DNA from: Ornithodoros turicata
Lineage: Eukaryota; Arthropoda; Arachnida; Ixodida; Argasidae
Reading direction: 5' to 3'
DNA length: 64,000 nucleotides
Assembly (NCBI RefSeq): GCF_037126465.1
Contig: NC_088209.1
Span: 7,395,947-7,459,946 of the forward strand
Below, piece after piece: positions 12,461-23,035 of this stretch; the stretch's first letter is position 1; every line of letters starts with the position of its first letter. The notes beneath the pieces are model-generated. The model was not told where the DNA came from. It ran no database searches and saw nothing but the letters and a program-made list of their open reading frames with translations. Made by a program: the position numbers and the translations under genes.

Positions 12461-15400
12461 GCAACAAAATAAGGAGCAAGGAAGAAGGAGCAAGGAAATA
12501 AGGAATATATCTTTCGCGCTATATATATATGACTCAGTCGTTCTACTGGTCAACAGTAAAACCGTGCGTGCAGAGAGAATACTACTGCGATGCTACAATT
12601 TCGTTTTTTATAGCCAATACCATGTTCCTTTATAGTTACATAGGGAGGAAAAGAATTACATAACAACTAACTCCTAAGATGTGCGGCGAGGTACACTGTA
12701 TAGAAAGCGTCATAGTTTAGCTAAATGGCAATTTAGTTGAACAATCTACCATCGGCCTATGTTCCGTGACAAAGTGTCCCCAGCTTCTTGTACACAGCAA
12801 CTCGATAATCTAGGCTGAAAAGAAAGAGTGAAGAGAAAGAAACCATCAAGAAGGCGAGCTCTCGGACGCAGTAGCCGCCCTTTATTTTGTTTTTCGACCC
12901 GGCTGTCATCATCCAACGAAGATAAGACATGCGGTCACGTGCTTCGCAACATTCCGATATCTTTCGCTTGCAGGGATCGTGGGCTAGGCAGACGTGACGG
13001 TAGCAAATGTCACGTGGTTTAGTTACAAAGAATTGCGGATGCTAGTAAACAGTCAGTGCGGCAAACCAACGTAGTGCTGGTCCAAATATATTCACTATAA
13101 AAATAGACAAGCACACATACACCGTCACACACAGCAAATGTTGGACTAGTTCAACGAAAATCCGCTTGGTTCGCAGCGAGCGCATAGCGCCGGAGCTCAG
13201 GAGCTTGGCTTCAAAACAGGGGCATCGCGCATTCCATGTATTGAATATGGCGGTAAGCACACCAGTCTTTCTAGCCCACCATAGGAGAAGTGAGGTACGC
13301 CTCGGAAAGCTAAATACTTTGCAATTAATCAGAACGTGAACGACAGGGACGACGGGCTAGCTTTGCGCGTAAACCGCACATTCCCGTCTAATCCGCGGGC
13401 ACAGCTAGTGCGGGTATACCCGCACTTTACCCGCAACCCGCAGAGGCACTGAAATGTTTACCCGCGAAGAGCAAAACTGCGCGAGTACCCGCGGGTTATC
13501 CTCACCCGTGCTCTCCTATTCTTAGAGAAAAGACCGAAAGCAGTCGCTTTGCTTCCATCACCAAGCTAGACACGAGGGACAGACACACGCAACCGACGTT
13601 GCGTGTATATGTCCCTCCTTGCCCCTCGTCTCGGAGTTTTGCTGTCATGGACATCGATGAGCGAGCACTTTCTCCCGTCCCCTTAAATGCGAAAGGGACG
13701 CTGCTCTTTCACTCCCAAGGAGAAGAAGAAAATGGGTGTCTGGATGCGTCATCTTATTGGACCACAGTAATCCTCGGACTGGGGAATCACTCGTGTGTCA
13801 AGAACAGTTACCTGAGCTAATTAACTCGTGTTTTCGTGAATATCTATGAAATAAAACCACTCTGACACGTAGGACGTGCTCAAATAAGGTATAATCACAA
13901 GGCGTTGCTTGAGCAAACGTGGGCATTACTTTACCTTCGTACACCCTGTACAATGAATTCACAGAGCCCTCCAACGTATGAGTTCAATTTGTACGCAAGC
14001 CTGCACAACAACAAATTTTCATGGCTTCATTTCGTTACCACTATATAGGGACAACACTGTGGTAAGGGTGAACCTGCCCGGTGAGTCGTCGGTGCGGCGA
14101 TTGCTAGGTGGTGCAATGCACCCCGTCTACAAGTATCCTGATGGATACGGTGACGTGGCCGTGCTGGAGTTTACGCCCCCTCTTCGCCCCAACCAGCTCC
14201 CACCCATCTGTCTGCCCAAAGTGATCTCTGAACGACGTAGCTTCCATGGACGACTGCTCACCGTCGTTGATGGCGATGAACCAGGTAGGTGGTTCTCTTT
14301 CTGGTGCCCTGTTAACACTAAGATGGCACACCTATTGATGAAATCGTCGGGTTGCGTGAAATAATTTAAAGCAACAATGTGGTGACATCTGAATGGACGG
14401 GCGCACCTGGAAACCAATCTACTCTACACTCTTAGACATGAACTTCACCACATAGCACGCTCCTAGCCAACCATCATCCCGAATGACAACGTTCTCGCTC
14501 CTGATATGCTGAAAACGGGAGGAGCAGCCTATTTTGTGGCCATTATGCACGGCACAAAATAGGCAAGAACGTTGTCATTCGGGATGATGGCTGGCTAGGA
14601 GCGTGCTGTGTGGTGAAGTTCATTTTTAAGAGTGTGGAGCAGGGGCAAAATGAAAAAAAGAAAAAATTCTCCAGGGAGCAATAGTTTTTGACCTAAAGAT
14701 TACCTCAGCGGAACACTACCGAGAAGAAGAGGCATGTGCACGATAACTGAGACCGTGATGTTCGAGATTCCTTTTCTTTCTCTTTTCACTCTTGTGTGGC
14801 GCAATTGTATTGTGTGATTCCGAAGCCGTTCACTGAACCCTACGTGACCAAACGAAACCCGAGAAAGCACGCGGGTGACGCGCTATGCACAGAGCGCCCA
14901 TCGGACCTTGAATGCTAGCATTCCATCGACAAAGCAAACTCGGGCGGACCCGTTGGGAGCATGCACGAAATCCCACCCAACGCGGGGCAAAAATCGCCAT
15001 TTCGTTGGCCTAGAACCCGCGTAATGCTTGCGCGTATCAGTAAAGTCTAATTTCAATATTTCACCTTCAACAAAGTCTAATAAAGCGCGTTTCACTATGG
15101 TAAGTAAATGACACGAATTATTATTATTATTTATTTGTTTATTTATTTATTTATTTGTGGGAGAAGCGTTGGTGGCCGTCTTGCCCGCAGTCGTAGAGAT
15201 GCTTCAGAATAAAATGTGATACACTTACCGATAGCAGCAGCGGTTGCCTCAAGTTCCACCTGCACAAGTAGTTCTCATTGGAAAGGGGAATAATTTAGAA
15301 CAAAGTTTTTTTAAACTGGAATCCTTGCTTTTGCCTTCTGCGGGAAATAAATGTGAAATAATTGAATTACTCTTTATGCAAAATAACTCTACCTGCAGCT

Positions 15401-16803
15401 TAGTAACCTTATTGTAACTGGAACTCAGTTGCCTTTTCAAGTGACCTTTCCCAAGACTGCTAGAAAGTAGTTCGTGTTTCGTACACTCGTGGCGCGTGCG
15501 TCGGAAAATCGCAGCGCCTCCTATTAGTGCAACAGGCCTGTACAGCTACCGGAAGCCGGGTATATGTTGCCGAGTCTACCGCACCCAATTAATAAATTCT
15601 GAGTCATGCATGCGCTCATTGGCGCCGGTAGGTGCGGTAGCGTAGCGGTAACGTTACCTACGGTATACGACAACTCGCTACATATTTCAATCTCACTGTA
15701 ACTTTCATCGTACCTTTCCAATCTAGGGTCCATGACGGAACGCAAATACCGAGTGATCCAGATGGACCGGTGCAACGCCACTTACACCGGTGTCGCCCTT
15801 TCTCCCTTTCCCAATGGCATCGATGACGAAGACTTCCTTTGTGCCCAGCCGGATCGAAATGCAAGCAACCAGTGCAACGTAAGCCTCTCCAAGCGCGCAC
15901 TCAAGGCACTTTTTTCTTTGGCATATTCAGAGGGTGTAGTTATTTACTGAGGATTCTGGTCGTTTATTGTTTTGCAGTTGAGTTAAAGTTACCATAAAGC
16001 ACTAGACAGGCAGTTAAAACGACTTGTTTCTTATAAGCTCGACGCAACAAGTCAGATATGGGGTATGGAACACGGTGTTTTTAATTTGATAGCCAAATTG
16101 AGGTAGAACGGACCAGTGTGTGTGTAAGAAAAAGAAAAACTGGGTCTGCATATAATACAACCTGCGTATACACGGAGCTCCACCCACATTTTGAGCTCTC
16201 TAGCCAATCATGAACCAAAATAGAGACTGTTTATTATATTCCCAGGCTAACCAATTTATATTTCACATGTATTCATTTCCGGGAAACTGTATTGGACTGC
16301 ACTGTTGAAATAGAACTTCACTACATAGCACGATCCTAGCCAACCACCATACCGAATGATATCATTCTGTGACATGAGGACTGTCTGGGGCAAGCATAAT
16401 GTGTCCCGGATAGGCGTCTCCTCCCATTTTCAGCAAGTAAGGACACAGAATGATATCATTCGGAATGACGGCTGGCTAGAAGCATGCTATGGGGTGAAGT
16501 TCTGTTTTATCAGTGTAGTATTTCCACGTAGACATCGACAATCGTACGTACACTCTTAAAAATGAACTTCACCGCATAGCACGCTGCAAGCCAACCATCG
16601 TCTCGAATGATATCGTTATCTGCCCCGATTTGTTCAAAACGGGAGGCGTACGCCTTTTCTGTGACACTTATGCTGTTCATAATTGTCACAAAAAAGGCGT
16701 ACGCCCCCCGTTTTCAACAAATCGGGGCAGATAACGATATCATTCGAGGTGATGGTTGGCTAGGAGCGTGCTATGCGGTGAAGTTCATTTCTAAGAGTGT
16801 AAC

Positions 16804-16834
<31 letters not shown>

Positions 16835-18461
16835 ATGTGTTTAATGGCACAAAGGCAACAAAGGCCATAGAGCGCCAAAGATAACTGCAACAGAATATAT
16901 ACTTACAGTATAAAATTAAGATAATTTCGGGAAATTTTCTATCATGAAATTCTCGCTATGCTGTTCAAAAAAAGAAAAGCCTTCGACTTGAGTTCGATCA
17001 ACACCTTGACACGTGAAGCGTCTTCTTTAGGGTTCTCCTAATGGCCAGACTCCCGTTTGATACACGGCACTGAGGAGGTAAAACAGAGCCATTTATTGGG
17101 ATAGTTTTGTGATTCTCTGATCTTCAGTCACCCGGAGATAGACCTGTTTGTGTGGGCCAGGTGGCGCGAGCGACCAGCAAATTCAGCGCAACAAAATATG
17201 CAACGCGCGGTAGTTTAGCAGACGACGTGGCACTTTCAAGTACATGGTTTCGAGTTGTTCGCACACTTGGTAAGATGCACGGCTTTTTTTCTGTGGATTT
17301 CCTACAGGTTTTGTAGCTCTCCTTATCGCATACCGCTCGTAAAGCCACGCAGAACCCGCTGGTGAAACTCCCTACTGTTTGGATCCGTGGCCACTTGGGC
17401 CGAAATGGCGCTGTACAAACTCTGACGCAAGAGCCCTATGGGTACTTGCCGTGATTTTAGAGCCGTCATCGCCCTGGCCACTTAACCGGAATGAAAGGAG
17501 AGCCGTGACGGCACGGGGAGATTTCGACGCTGTAGCTGCGCTCTAAAATGGCGGAATGGGATATTTCAAGGCGATAGCTCCGATCCGGAATTGTGCCCAC
17601 TGGCCTTTGCGCCGCCCGTCGTGTGATGTCCAAGTGACGCGCTTTGACACAGGCGCCTCCTAATGTCCGTACCAATGTCCGTATCAGAGTCAGTCCCAAG
17701 AGGCGTACGCCTTTTTTGTAACAATTATGCGGGACATAATTGTAACAGAAACGCGTACGCCTCCTGTATTCAACACATCAAGGGAGAGAAGGATGTCAAT
17801 CGAGATTATAGTTGGGTAGGAGGTGAAGTTACTCCCATTCGGTTTCATGCATTAAGTTTGCGGTGTGGCTAGCGTATTAGGCACTATCGCTCTTTGTCGC
17901 ATAAGTCGTTCTATATATGCCAACCAAACTTCAGAATCGTATCGCCTTATCTTCTGAATGGCAGGAAACGTTTTAGCGCTTTTCACCACATCGATTCTCA
18001 AAAGTAGACTACAGCGTCTCATCTATGAACCATGAAGAAGACCGAGGGATACGAACACAGAAGGACGACACACGTAAGTTGTCCGTGTCCACACCGTGTC
18101 CGTGTTTCTCGGTCTTCTTCATGGATCCGTACCAGCTAGCCTGCAACCTCTCCCTTTGTTTCATCTGCGAAGATTCCAAATTTGCAAGCGTGTGTGCAAG
18201 CCCGTGTGCAACCTACTGCATTCACCAGTAGCTAATCACCAAGATCAGATCTTGAGAGCTGAGTGTAAGGCTAACTCTATCGATATTACCTTCCCGCAGG
18301 GTGTTCCAGGAAGTCCCATAATGGTACGGGAACGTGGCGCATGGACAGTGGTCGGCATCTACAGCTTCGGGGTCGGCTGCGGTGGCTCATCCAATTATCC
18401 CACCGTATTCACGAAGATTACTCCGTTCGTCACGTGGATCCACGAGTATTTGGGACTATAA
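4225..18461 (+). CDS. Serine protease homolog (pseudoprotease), four exons, 5' incomplete
   Basis: This is a chymotrypsin-fold (S1/PA clan) protein of 217 visible residues, split into exons 4225-4328, 14049-14284, 15727-15878 and 18300-18461. Splice phases agree at all three junctions (2, 1, 0), and every exon edge has an AG acceptor or GT donor. The usual HC after LTAA is QC, so His57 is lost. DVAVLEF keeps Asp102. GDSGGP is replaced by GVPGSP, so Ser195 becomes Pro. The cysteine pattern C42-C58, C168-C182 and C191-C220 is kept. An extra cysteine in PICLP is the one that usually bridges to a pro-domain. S1 family members with such losses are non-catalytic cofactors or binders, for example in arthropod melanisation or clotting cascades; which role applies here is inference. 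The N-terminal exon with the activation cleavage site is missing. The intact frame argues for a real gene and against a decayed one. Confidence 0.82.
5144..5823. mobile_element. PIF/Harbinger-type MITE, 680 bp
   Basis: The left end begins AGGCTCATTCACACATGCG and the right end is the imperfect inverse, CGCATGTGTGAATCAAGCT. A perfect 3-bp TAA duplication lies outside (5141-5143 and 5824-5826). A TAA or TTA target with a TIR carrying TTCACAC is typical of PIF/Harbinger. The interior is rich in CGCG motifs and has no transposase, so it is non-autonomous. Confidence 0.7.
6008..6034. repeat. (GATT)n microsatellite
   Basis: Six GATT units. The nearby LINE family carries the same repeat as its 3' tail, but here the LINE body is absent. 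Confidence 0.8.
7725..8218 (-). pseudogene. 5'-truncated RNase H-type LINE, 3' end
   Basis: Read on the minus strand, the C-terminal ORF2 segment (HVLASCPHFEHQRQQHF, then HVPLHPALLLGDTPLVPFDN, ending LLSQM and a stop near 8042) is followed by the 3' UTR with the CATAGAGCGCCA block and a GA-rich tail near 7725. The copy ends abruptly at about 8218, inside the zinc-knuckle coding region, as expected from incomplete target-primed reverse transcription. It lies antisense in intron 1. Confidence 0.78.
8728..8975. mobile_element. Palindromic MITE, copy 1
   Basis: A nearly complete hairpin bounded by CACTCTAAAAACTGAACTTC and its inverse. Both flanks carry TG, consistent with a 2-bp target duplication. 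The centre contains an inverted TGTACGCCTTTTTGTGTCAA block. There is no coding capacity. It belongs to the same family as the copies at 14427, 16300, 16551 and about 17695. Confidence 0.85.
9848..10560 (-). pseudogene. Decayed LINE reverse transcriptase
   Basis: On the minus strand, LHLSKAFDRV (near 10390-10420) matches the DLSKAFD motif of non-LTR reverse transcriptases. Further on, SLEHINEWCYKLQINVNTDK followed by TV (near 9975-10050) matches the downstream thumb-proximal motif. The frame is broken between them and the YADD catalytic block is not visible. The clade cannot be fixed from this remnant; CR1 or Jockey-like is likely. Confidence 0.6.
12431..12460. repeat. (TC)n(TA)n microsatellite
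   Basis: A run of CT dinucleotides passes directly into a TA run. A second short TATATATA lies near 12520. Confidence 0.85.
13573..13617. repeat. Hairpin with GGGACAGACAC arm
   Basis: The arm at 13573-13593 pairs with 13598-13617 around a four-base loop (CGAC), with minor mismatch. The arm contains CGAGGGACAGACACACGCAA. It shares the GGGACAGAC motif with the hairpin at 3759. Confidence 0.65.
14049..14284 (+). CDS. Protease homolog exon with Asp102
   Basis: It follows a CTATATAG acceptor, completes the split arginine codon of the previous exon, and ends at CCAG|GTAGGT. It encodes the strand region before the catalytic aspartate (HPVYKYPDGYGDVAVLEF) and the PPICLP segment whose cysteine normally bridges to the pro-domain. 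Asp102 is retained. Confidence 0.8.
14427..14634. mobile_element. Palindromic MITE, copy 2
   Basis: Ends are CACTCTTAGACATGAACTTC and the inverse ending TTTTTAAGAGTG. The flanks are TA on the left and TG on the right. Inner arms include CATCCCGAATGACAACGTTC and its complement. It lies in intron 2 of the protease homolog, which has no other recognisable content. Confidence 0.85.
15120..15158. repeat. (ATT)n/(TTTA)n microsatellite
   Basis: ATT repeats run into TTTATTTA repeats within intron 2 of the protease homolog. Confidence 0.8.
15727..15878 (+). CDS. Protease homolog exon with Cys168-Cys182 region
   Basis: It follows an ATCTAG acceptor, completes a glycine codon, and ends at AAC|GTAAGC in phase 0. 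It encodes KYRVIQMDRC, equivalent to the strand before Cys168, then FLCAQ (Cys182) and SNQC (Cys191). The residue at position 189 at the base of the S1 pocket appears to be Asn, where trypsins have Asp. Confidence 0.78.
16300..16515. mobile_element. Palindromic MITE, copy 3 (diverged)
   Basis: Ends are CACTGTTGAAATAGAACTTC and the inverse ending TTATCAGTG. Inner arms contain ACCGAATGATATCATTCTGT and its complement. The centre is more diverged than in the other copies. Confidence 0.8.
16551..16799. mobile_element. Palindromic MITE, copy 4 (best preserved)
   Basis: Ends are CACTCTTAAAAATGAACTTC and the inverse ending CTAAGAGTG, flanked by TA on both sides (16549-16550 and 16800-16801). Almost the whole 249 bp folds on itself, including GGCGTACGCCTTTT and its complement. 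A TA target suggests Tc1/mariner-type mobilisation; this is inference. Confidence 0.88.
16803..16880 (-). repeat. LINE 3' end with (GATT)n tail
   Basis: A GATT run is followed by ATTATGTGTTTAATGGCACA and CATAGAGCGCCA. This is the terminal fragment of the minus-strand LINE family, inserted immediately beside MITE copy 4. Confidence 0.75.
17695..17840. mobile_element. Palindromic MITE remnant, copy 5
   Basis: Only the core is kept: AGGCGTACGCCTTTTTTGTA with its inverse, and a GGTTGGGTAGGAGGTGAAGTT-like right arm. The terminal sequences have decayed. Confidence 0.6.
18031..18124. repeat. Hairpin with 17-bp arms
   Basis: CCATGAAGAAGACCGAG at 18031-18047 is exactly complementary to 18108-18124. 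The interior has GGACGACACACG and GTCCGTGTCC segments that partly pair. Confidence 0.75.
18300..18461 (+). CDS. Terminal protease homolog exon with Ser195-to-Pro
   Basis: It follows a TTCCCGCAG acceptor in phase 0 and ends with TAA. GVPGSPIMV stands where active proteases have GDSGGPLMV, so Asp194 becomes Val and Ser195 becomes Pro. GIYSFGVGCG matches the 214-220 strand and Cys220, and PTVFTKITPFVTWI is the conserved C-terminal helix. The protein ends EYLGL. Confidence 0.85.
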   Translation, partial: GVPGSPIMVRERGAWTVVGIYSFGVGCGGSSNYPTVFTKITPFVTWIHEYLGL

Positions 18462-19923
18462 CATCAACGCCCGTTGTCCTCCTGTGATACAATTTACATG
18501 TGCCAAGATATTTTACTGCAACAATGATCCGTTGCTGTCACAGCGTTTTCGCCATGCCGACTGCATGCTTGGACAGACTTGTTTATGGCATGTCGAATTG
18601 AAATAGCAAAATCTGCAAGCTCTATTATTGTTCATATTCATTACTCCCTCAGAGACATCATTTATTCTCATGTGACTCGCGCACCACAAGCCAGAGCGGA
18701 TGCCATAACCATCGGGGGGCGGATGGGGGGAGGGGGGAGGATATTACTCTCGCTCACAAGCCACTTTATAGTGCAAGATGATGTACAGCGTGTTGATTAG
18801 TTTGAAACATGACGGAGCAACACGAAGATGAGAAGGACGGACACGGACAGCGTTGTACTAGCAGTAGCAACTGTTTTATTAAACACGAACCCGACAATGA
18901 TCAGCTACAGGGGGGTCTATGGCTAGAAACGAAACGTCAATAGAAGAAAAAGAAATACAGCGCTGGCTAGTAGAAGTCAAGGATAAACGAATATGAATAT
19001 GAGCCCATCCCCAATAAATAATTACGTAAACAAAAAAATAAATAAATAAAACAACATAAAAAATTATCGAATTTCGAATTTTTCAATTTTTTAGGTTTAC
19101 TATGGTTATACTCGAATGAGAATGCAATTTCCAATCAATAAATTTCATTTCAAATCGATCTAATTAGAGAATGTACTTTATCGTATGCTCACTTCCGTTT
19201 AACCTTGGAGAGAAAAATCATGCAATGGAAATGAAGCGCACATACGTTGTGCACAGTTGATTCACGAACGATCCATAGCAGTTGATGTTTTTTGGTAAGG
19301 CACGGGCGCCGCCATTACACTTGCGCCACCCAGGCAACTGACTAACTTGGTCCATTATTGTCGGGACACTGGAACTACCGGTCCTAAAAAGGACCACGGA
19401 ATAGAATATTGGCCAAAGAATATCGCTTGAAAACTGGAAATGTTGTTTGTATATAGCCGTCTCCCAAATAGTATTTCCTGAATGTGGCTAATAAAGTCGA
19501 TATATTGCGGCGACCAAACAATATTTTGGATGAAAACCAGCAATATATAGTGGGCAATATATGGTGTGCATGCAGCCGTCGGCAAAACAATGTTGGGGTG
19601 AAAACGGGCAATTTGGTCTACCTATAGACGTCGGCCAAACGATATCTTATGAAAGTCAACCCCTGTGGGTCGCAGAGTGGCCATATATTGGATAGATGAG
19701 ATGCCACTGTTGGCCCAATTTTGCTCCTGCAAACGGGGTCAAAGAGTGGTTGAGTTTCGGCATGTCTGCTTTCGGCTTAGGCCCCCCCCCCCCCCCAGTA
19801 CTGGCATACATCTATCCAGTATTTGTCCAATGATGGACCCGTATTAGCAAGCCGACGTCCCGTTTGGCTGACCTTTCCCTCGTTTTTTCCCCCTTTCGTC
19901 TAATAGATATATTCCCCCCGTAT
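18462..19923. other. No gene; AT-rich and low-complexity DNA
   Basis: This holds the likely 3' UTR of the protease homolog, AT-rich stretches near 19010-19160, a segment at 18820-18860 with GGACGGACACGGACAG, and a 17-base C run at about 19782. I see no open frame with a recognisable product. Confidence 0.5.
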
Positions 19924-20493
19924 TACCGTAATTTCACGCGTATAAGCCGCACCGCAGATAAGCCGCAGGACGCGTTTTTAGGGAAGTTTTGAAATTTTTC
20001 TGGCAGATAAGCCGCACCCGCAGATAAGCCGCGGGCAATAGGAGACGACTGATTTGTGCGACAAAGGAGACTATAGAGAAGGCCATAAACCCTGTGGTTC
20101 ACAGTGTACAACAGAGGAGGTCAGTTCTAGAATTCTACGATGATCGGATTGTGCCCGTGTTGAGCGTTTTTCATGGACTGATGGGCCAGTGGCCTTCCAG
20201 AAGACACAAATCACTGTCACCACATTCGTTAAAGCTGCTTGGGGGAATGCACCAGGAAGATCAATCTACTCGAATGTGGACCCGTTCCTGTTACGCACTG
20301 TTCGTGCACTGGCAGGGCAGTGTTGTTCCAGAGACACCTTTTCGAGAGAGCCCTTTCGTTAAAATTTGCCTATGGGGAAAATACCTGGAAAAAATAGTCA
20401 TCAGATAAGCCGCAGATAGTCATAAGCCGCAGAGCGCCCGTGAGAAAAAAAAATCGCGCATAAGCCGCGGCTAATACGCGTGAAATTACGGTA
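19924..20493. mobile_element. TIR DNA transposon with ATAAGCCGC subterminal repeats
   Basis: The left end is TACCGTAATTTCACGCGTAT and the right end is its inverse. Inside both ends the motif ATAAGCCGC recurs at least seven times, always in the same orientation. No transposase frame is visible, so the element is non-autonomous. The superfamily is not identified. Confidence 0.75.
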
Positions 20494-21496
20494 GTTCAAC
20501 TTGTTGTGCAGCAGGATGCCAATACTGGTCCCAGACTGACCACTTGTTGGCAACAGTGTCCCAATTTTACAAATGATATCCTGCCCTATAGGAGTGACAT
20601 CCTCTCATTCAGACCCCATATTGCCAGTGCAGTTCCTACAAAGATATGGTTGATTGATTGATTATGTGTTTAATGGCACAATGGCAAAGATATGGAAAAC
20701 ATGGTCTGGGTATCTCGGTACGTAATAGGTTGTTACAGTACAGATGCCATATCAAATAAGAGAGCTGAATACTGGGTGCGAATGAATACCAGAAGTATAC
20801 GAACCAACAATTTTTGACATTTTGGATTTTGCGAGGGTTAAAACTCCATCACCACACCTTCACGGCCCTATTGAAAAATCCTATATGTAGATCCTGTACA
20901 TATGGTGTTGTTGGCTATAGGACATATAAGTGATATATGTACCACATGAGGCTTTACAGGAGCAATATAGGTATTATAGGAGATGTAGGACCTGTGTCTC
21001 CTGGATTATCTGTACACTGCGTGTGTGGGGACACGGTATGGAATTTGGCTGTGGTGATACATGCATACACATGCAATGAACAAAAATATTACAAATACTG
21101 TCTACTTCCCTGCAAATTATTTATTAAAATCATTCACCATATTTTATATTCACGCTGCGCTCGCTCATCCCACCCTCCCTCGCATTGCAGAAAAAGCACA
21201 AACAAACAAACCTACAAAAAGCACGGAACCCTAGGGAGTGGTTTTGAGCACAGCACTAACAGGAATCCTGTGGTATGATACCAAGTGTGGGCCAGAGTTT
21301 AGCGTTCTTTACCAGACTGACCTCTGTCTTCGTTTCCGTTTCTTTTATGTGTTTCTTTCAGCGCGAAATTTTCGGGTCACAACGTCGTAATTCAGTTTAT
21401 AGGCCTGCAAGTAACGCAGGAAACATTATTAAAAAGTAAAAAGGTAGGGAATGTGTGTGAGAGAGATTTTGGGTTTAATAGGGGTGAGATAGGGAA
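20494..21496. other. No gene; one LINE tail fragment
   Basis: At 20645-20690 a GATTGATTGATT run is followed by ATGTGTTTAATGGCACAATG, a minimal LINE 3' end on the minus strand. The rest, including the longer open frame at 20937-21278, has no recognisable features. Confidence 0.5.
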
Positions 21497-21974
21497 TGTG
21501 AGAGATTGATTGATTATGGGTTTAATAGCACAAAGGCAACAGAGGCCATAGAGCGCCAGAACTACGGTGAGTATGTGAGGGATGATGATGTGAGAGAGAG
21601 AGTGTGTGGTAGTTAAAAGCTATCTACAGGTATGAGCGATGAGAGAGAGAGAGAGATTATGGGTTTAATGGAATAGGGAATGTGATAGCTGCACTGACAA
21701 ACCGGTACTTGAATGTGGAGGTGCCAATATTGTACCTTGATTATCCCTATATAGACTTCATATTTACGCAGTGTGGGACAATAACCATACCCTTACGGAT
21801 TGAAGGCATCTTGCCTTCATCGGTCTTATACATCCAAGACTAGAATACCTATACTAGAATACTTCATCGAGTACTAGAATACTAAATCTATCTGATGATT
21901 ATGGGAAAGATGATGTGCGAGAGAGTGTGTGGTAGTTAAAACCTATCTACAGGTATGAGCGATGAGATTGACCA
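21497..21974 (-). repeat. Nested LINE 3' end fragments
   Basis: At least three partial copies of the minus-strand LINE 3' UTR lie here: a GATTGATT tail at 21503, a GAGAGAGATTATGGG tail at 21643, and a GTGTGTGGTAGTTAAAA block repeated at 21602 and 21928. Unrelated sequence of about 230 bp sits between. Confidence 0.55.
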
Positions 21975-22902
21975 GGATAAGAGAGATTGATTGATTGATT
22001 ATGTGTTTAATGGCACAAAGAGAGAGGAGGATGACGATAGCAAGCGAGCATGGCAGTTAAAAGCTATCTACAAGTGTGACAATGAGATATTTACATGAGG
22101 AGTTCGGTGATATTGGATAAAAGCGGAGCAATGCTTATCTACATCTGACTAAGAAACCCACACGTGGTCAAAAATTTAATGACGTTATCAAACGGCACAA
22201 GAGGGGTGTCACCCAGTAGAAGGGCTGGGTGGAGGGGGACATGGGATCTGTAGAATGCGGTGAAATACTGTTGGCGTTGATGCTCGAAGTGAGGGCAGGA
22301 TGCCAGTACGTGCAAAACAGTCAAGCTGTCACCGCAGTGCGCACAAGCTGGCGGATCCTGACCTCTGAGTAGGTGGTTATGCGTGAGCCATGTGTGTCCA
22401 ATCCTCAATCTCGCGTAAAGAACTTCGGATGATCTGTTGATGTGTTCAGTCCGATGCAGGGGGGAAACGTGTGGCTGTGTGAGGTGTAGCTTGTTATTTT
22501 CTTCCATGTCCCACTCCTGCTGCCACTGTGTGCAGACAGCTCTCTTTAACACTGGCAGGATGTCTTGGTAGGGTAGTCCTAGAGTTGACTCCTCTTGTGC
22601 CAACGCTCGCCGAGCCTCACGGTCGGCTCGTTCATTCCCCGGGATCCCAGTGTGGCTGGGGACCCAGCAGAGACAGATTCAAAACCCTCGGGAACAAAGT
22701 TGGGTCGCAAGCGCTCGTACTCGCTTGACGAGGTGATTCTTGCTGTCATAGCATGAAAGCAGCGCACGCACAGAGCTTAGCGAATCGGAATAAATTACTG
22801 AATTTTGAAGGTCGTTTTGTTGAATGTGCCGCAGAGCCATGAGAATCGCGTAAGCTCTGCGGTGAAAACTGTGGCGTTCGTGTGAGTGAATAATCTGAGT
22901 GA
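21975..22902 (-). pseudogene. RNase H-type LINE: RNase H end, zinc knuckle and 3' UTR
   Basis: This is the longest copy of the family at the ORF2 C-terminus. On the minus strand it encodes the end of an RNase H domain (SHTGIPGNERADREARRA near 22615-22670, with a frame break), a linker with LPYQDILPVLKRAV, then LRIGHTWLTHNHLLRG, the knuckle CAHCGDSLTVLHVLASC (CX2CX7HX4C) and the C-terminus LLSQM, with a stop at 22139. The 3' UTR continues to a GATT tail near 21980. RNase H plus this knuckle is typical of I-group non-LTR retrotransposons. The reverse transcriptase and endonuclease are missing here. Confidence 0.82.
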
Positions 22903-23000
22903 GAGAGAGAGATTATGGTCTTAATGGCACAAAGGCAACAAAGGCCATAGAGCGCCAAAACTACGGTGAGTGTGTGAGAGATGCTTATGGGAGAGATGAG
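22903..23000 (-). repeat. LINE 3' end with (GA)n tail
   Basis: GAGAGAGAGATTATGG is followed by TTAATGGCACAAAGGCAACA and CATAGAGCGCCA. A second, very short insertion adjoins the larger copy. Confidence 0.65.
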
Positions 23001-23035
23001 TGTCATCAATCCTGAGACAAATCGTGCTTTGCACC

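Larger units (their letters stand above)
4329..14048 (+). other. Intron 1 of the protease homolog
   Basis: This 9.7-kb intron is inferred from phase-matched flanking exons. It holds a PIF/Harbinger-type MITE, a LINE 3' end, a palindromic MITE, decayed reverse transcriptase and microsatellites, each listed separately. I see nothing definite in 5824-7724, 8976-9847, 10561-12430 and 12461-13572, apart from AT-rich stretches and short frames. Confidence 0.7.

Noticed and set aside
20937..21278. 113-residue open frame
   Set aside because: It has no domain, no conserved copy and no regulatory context; it lies among LINE debris.
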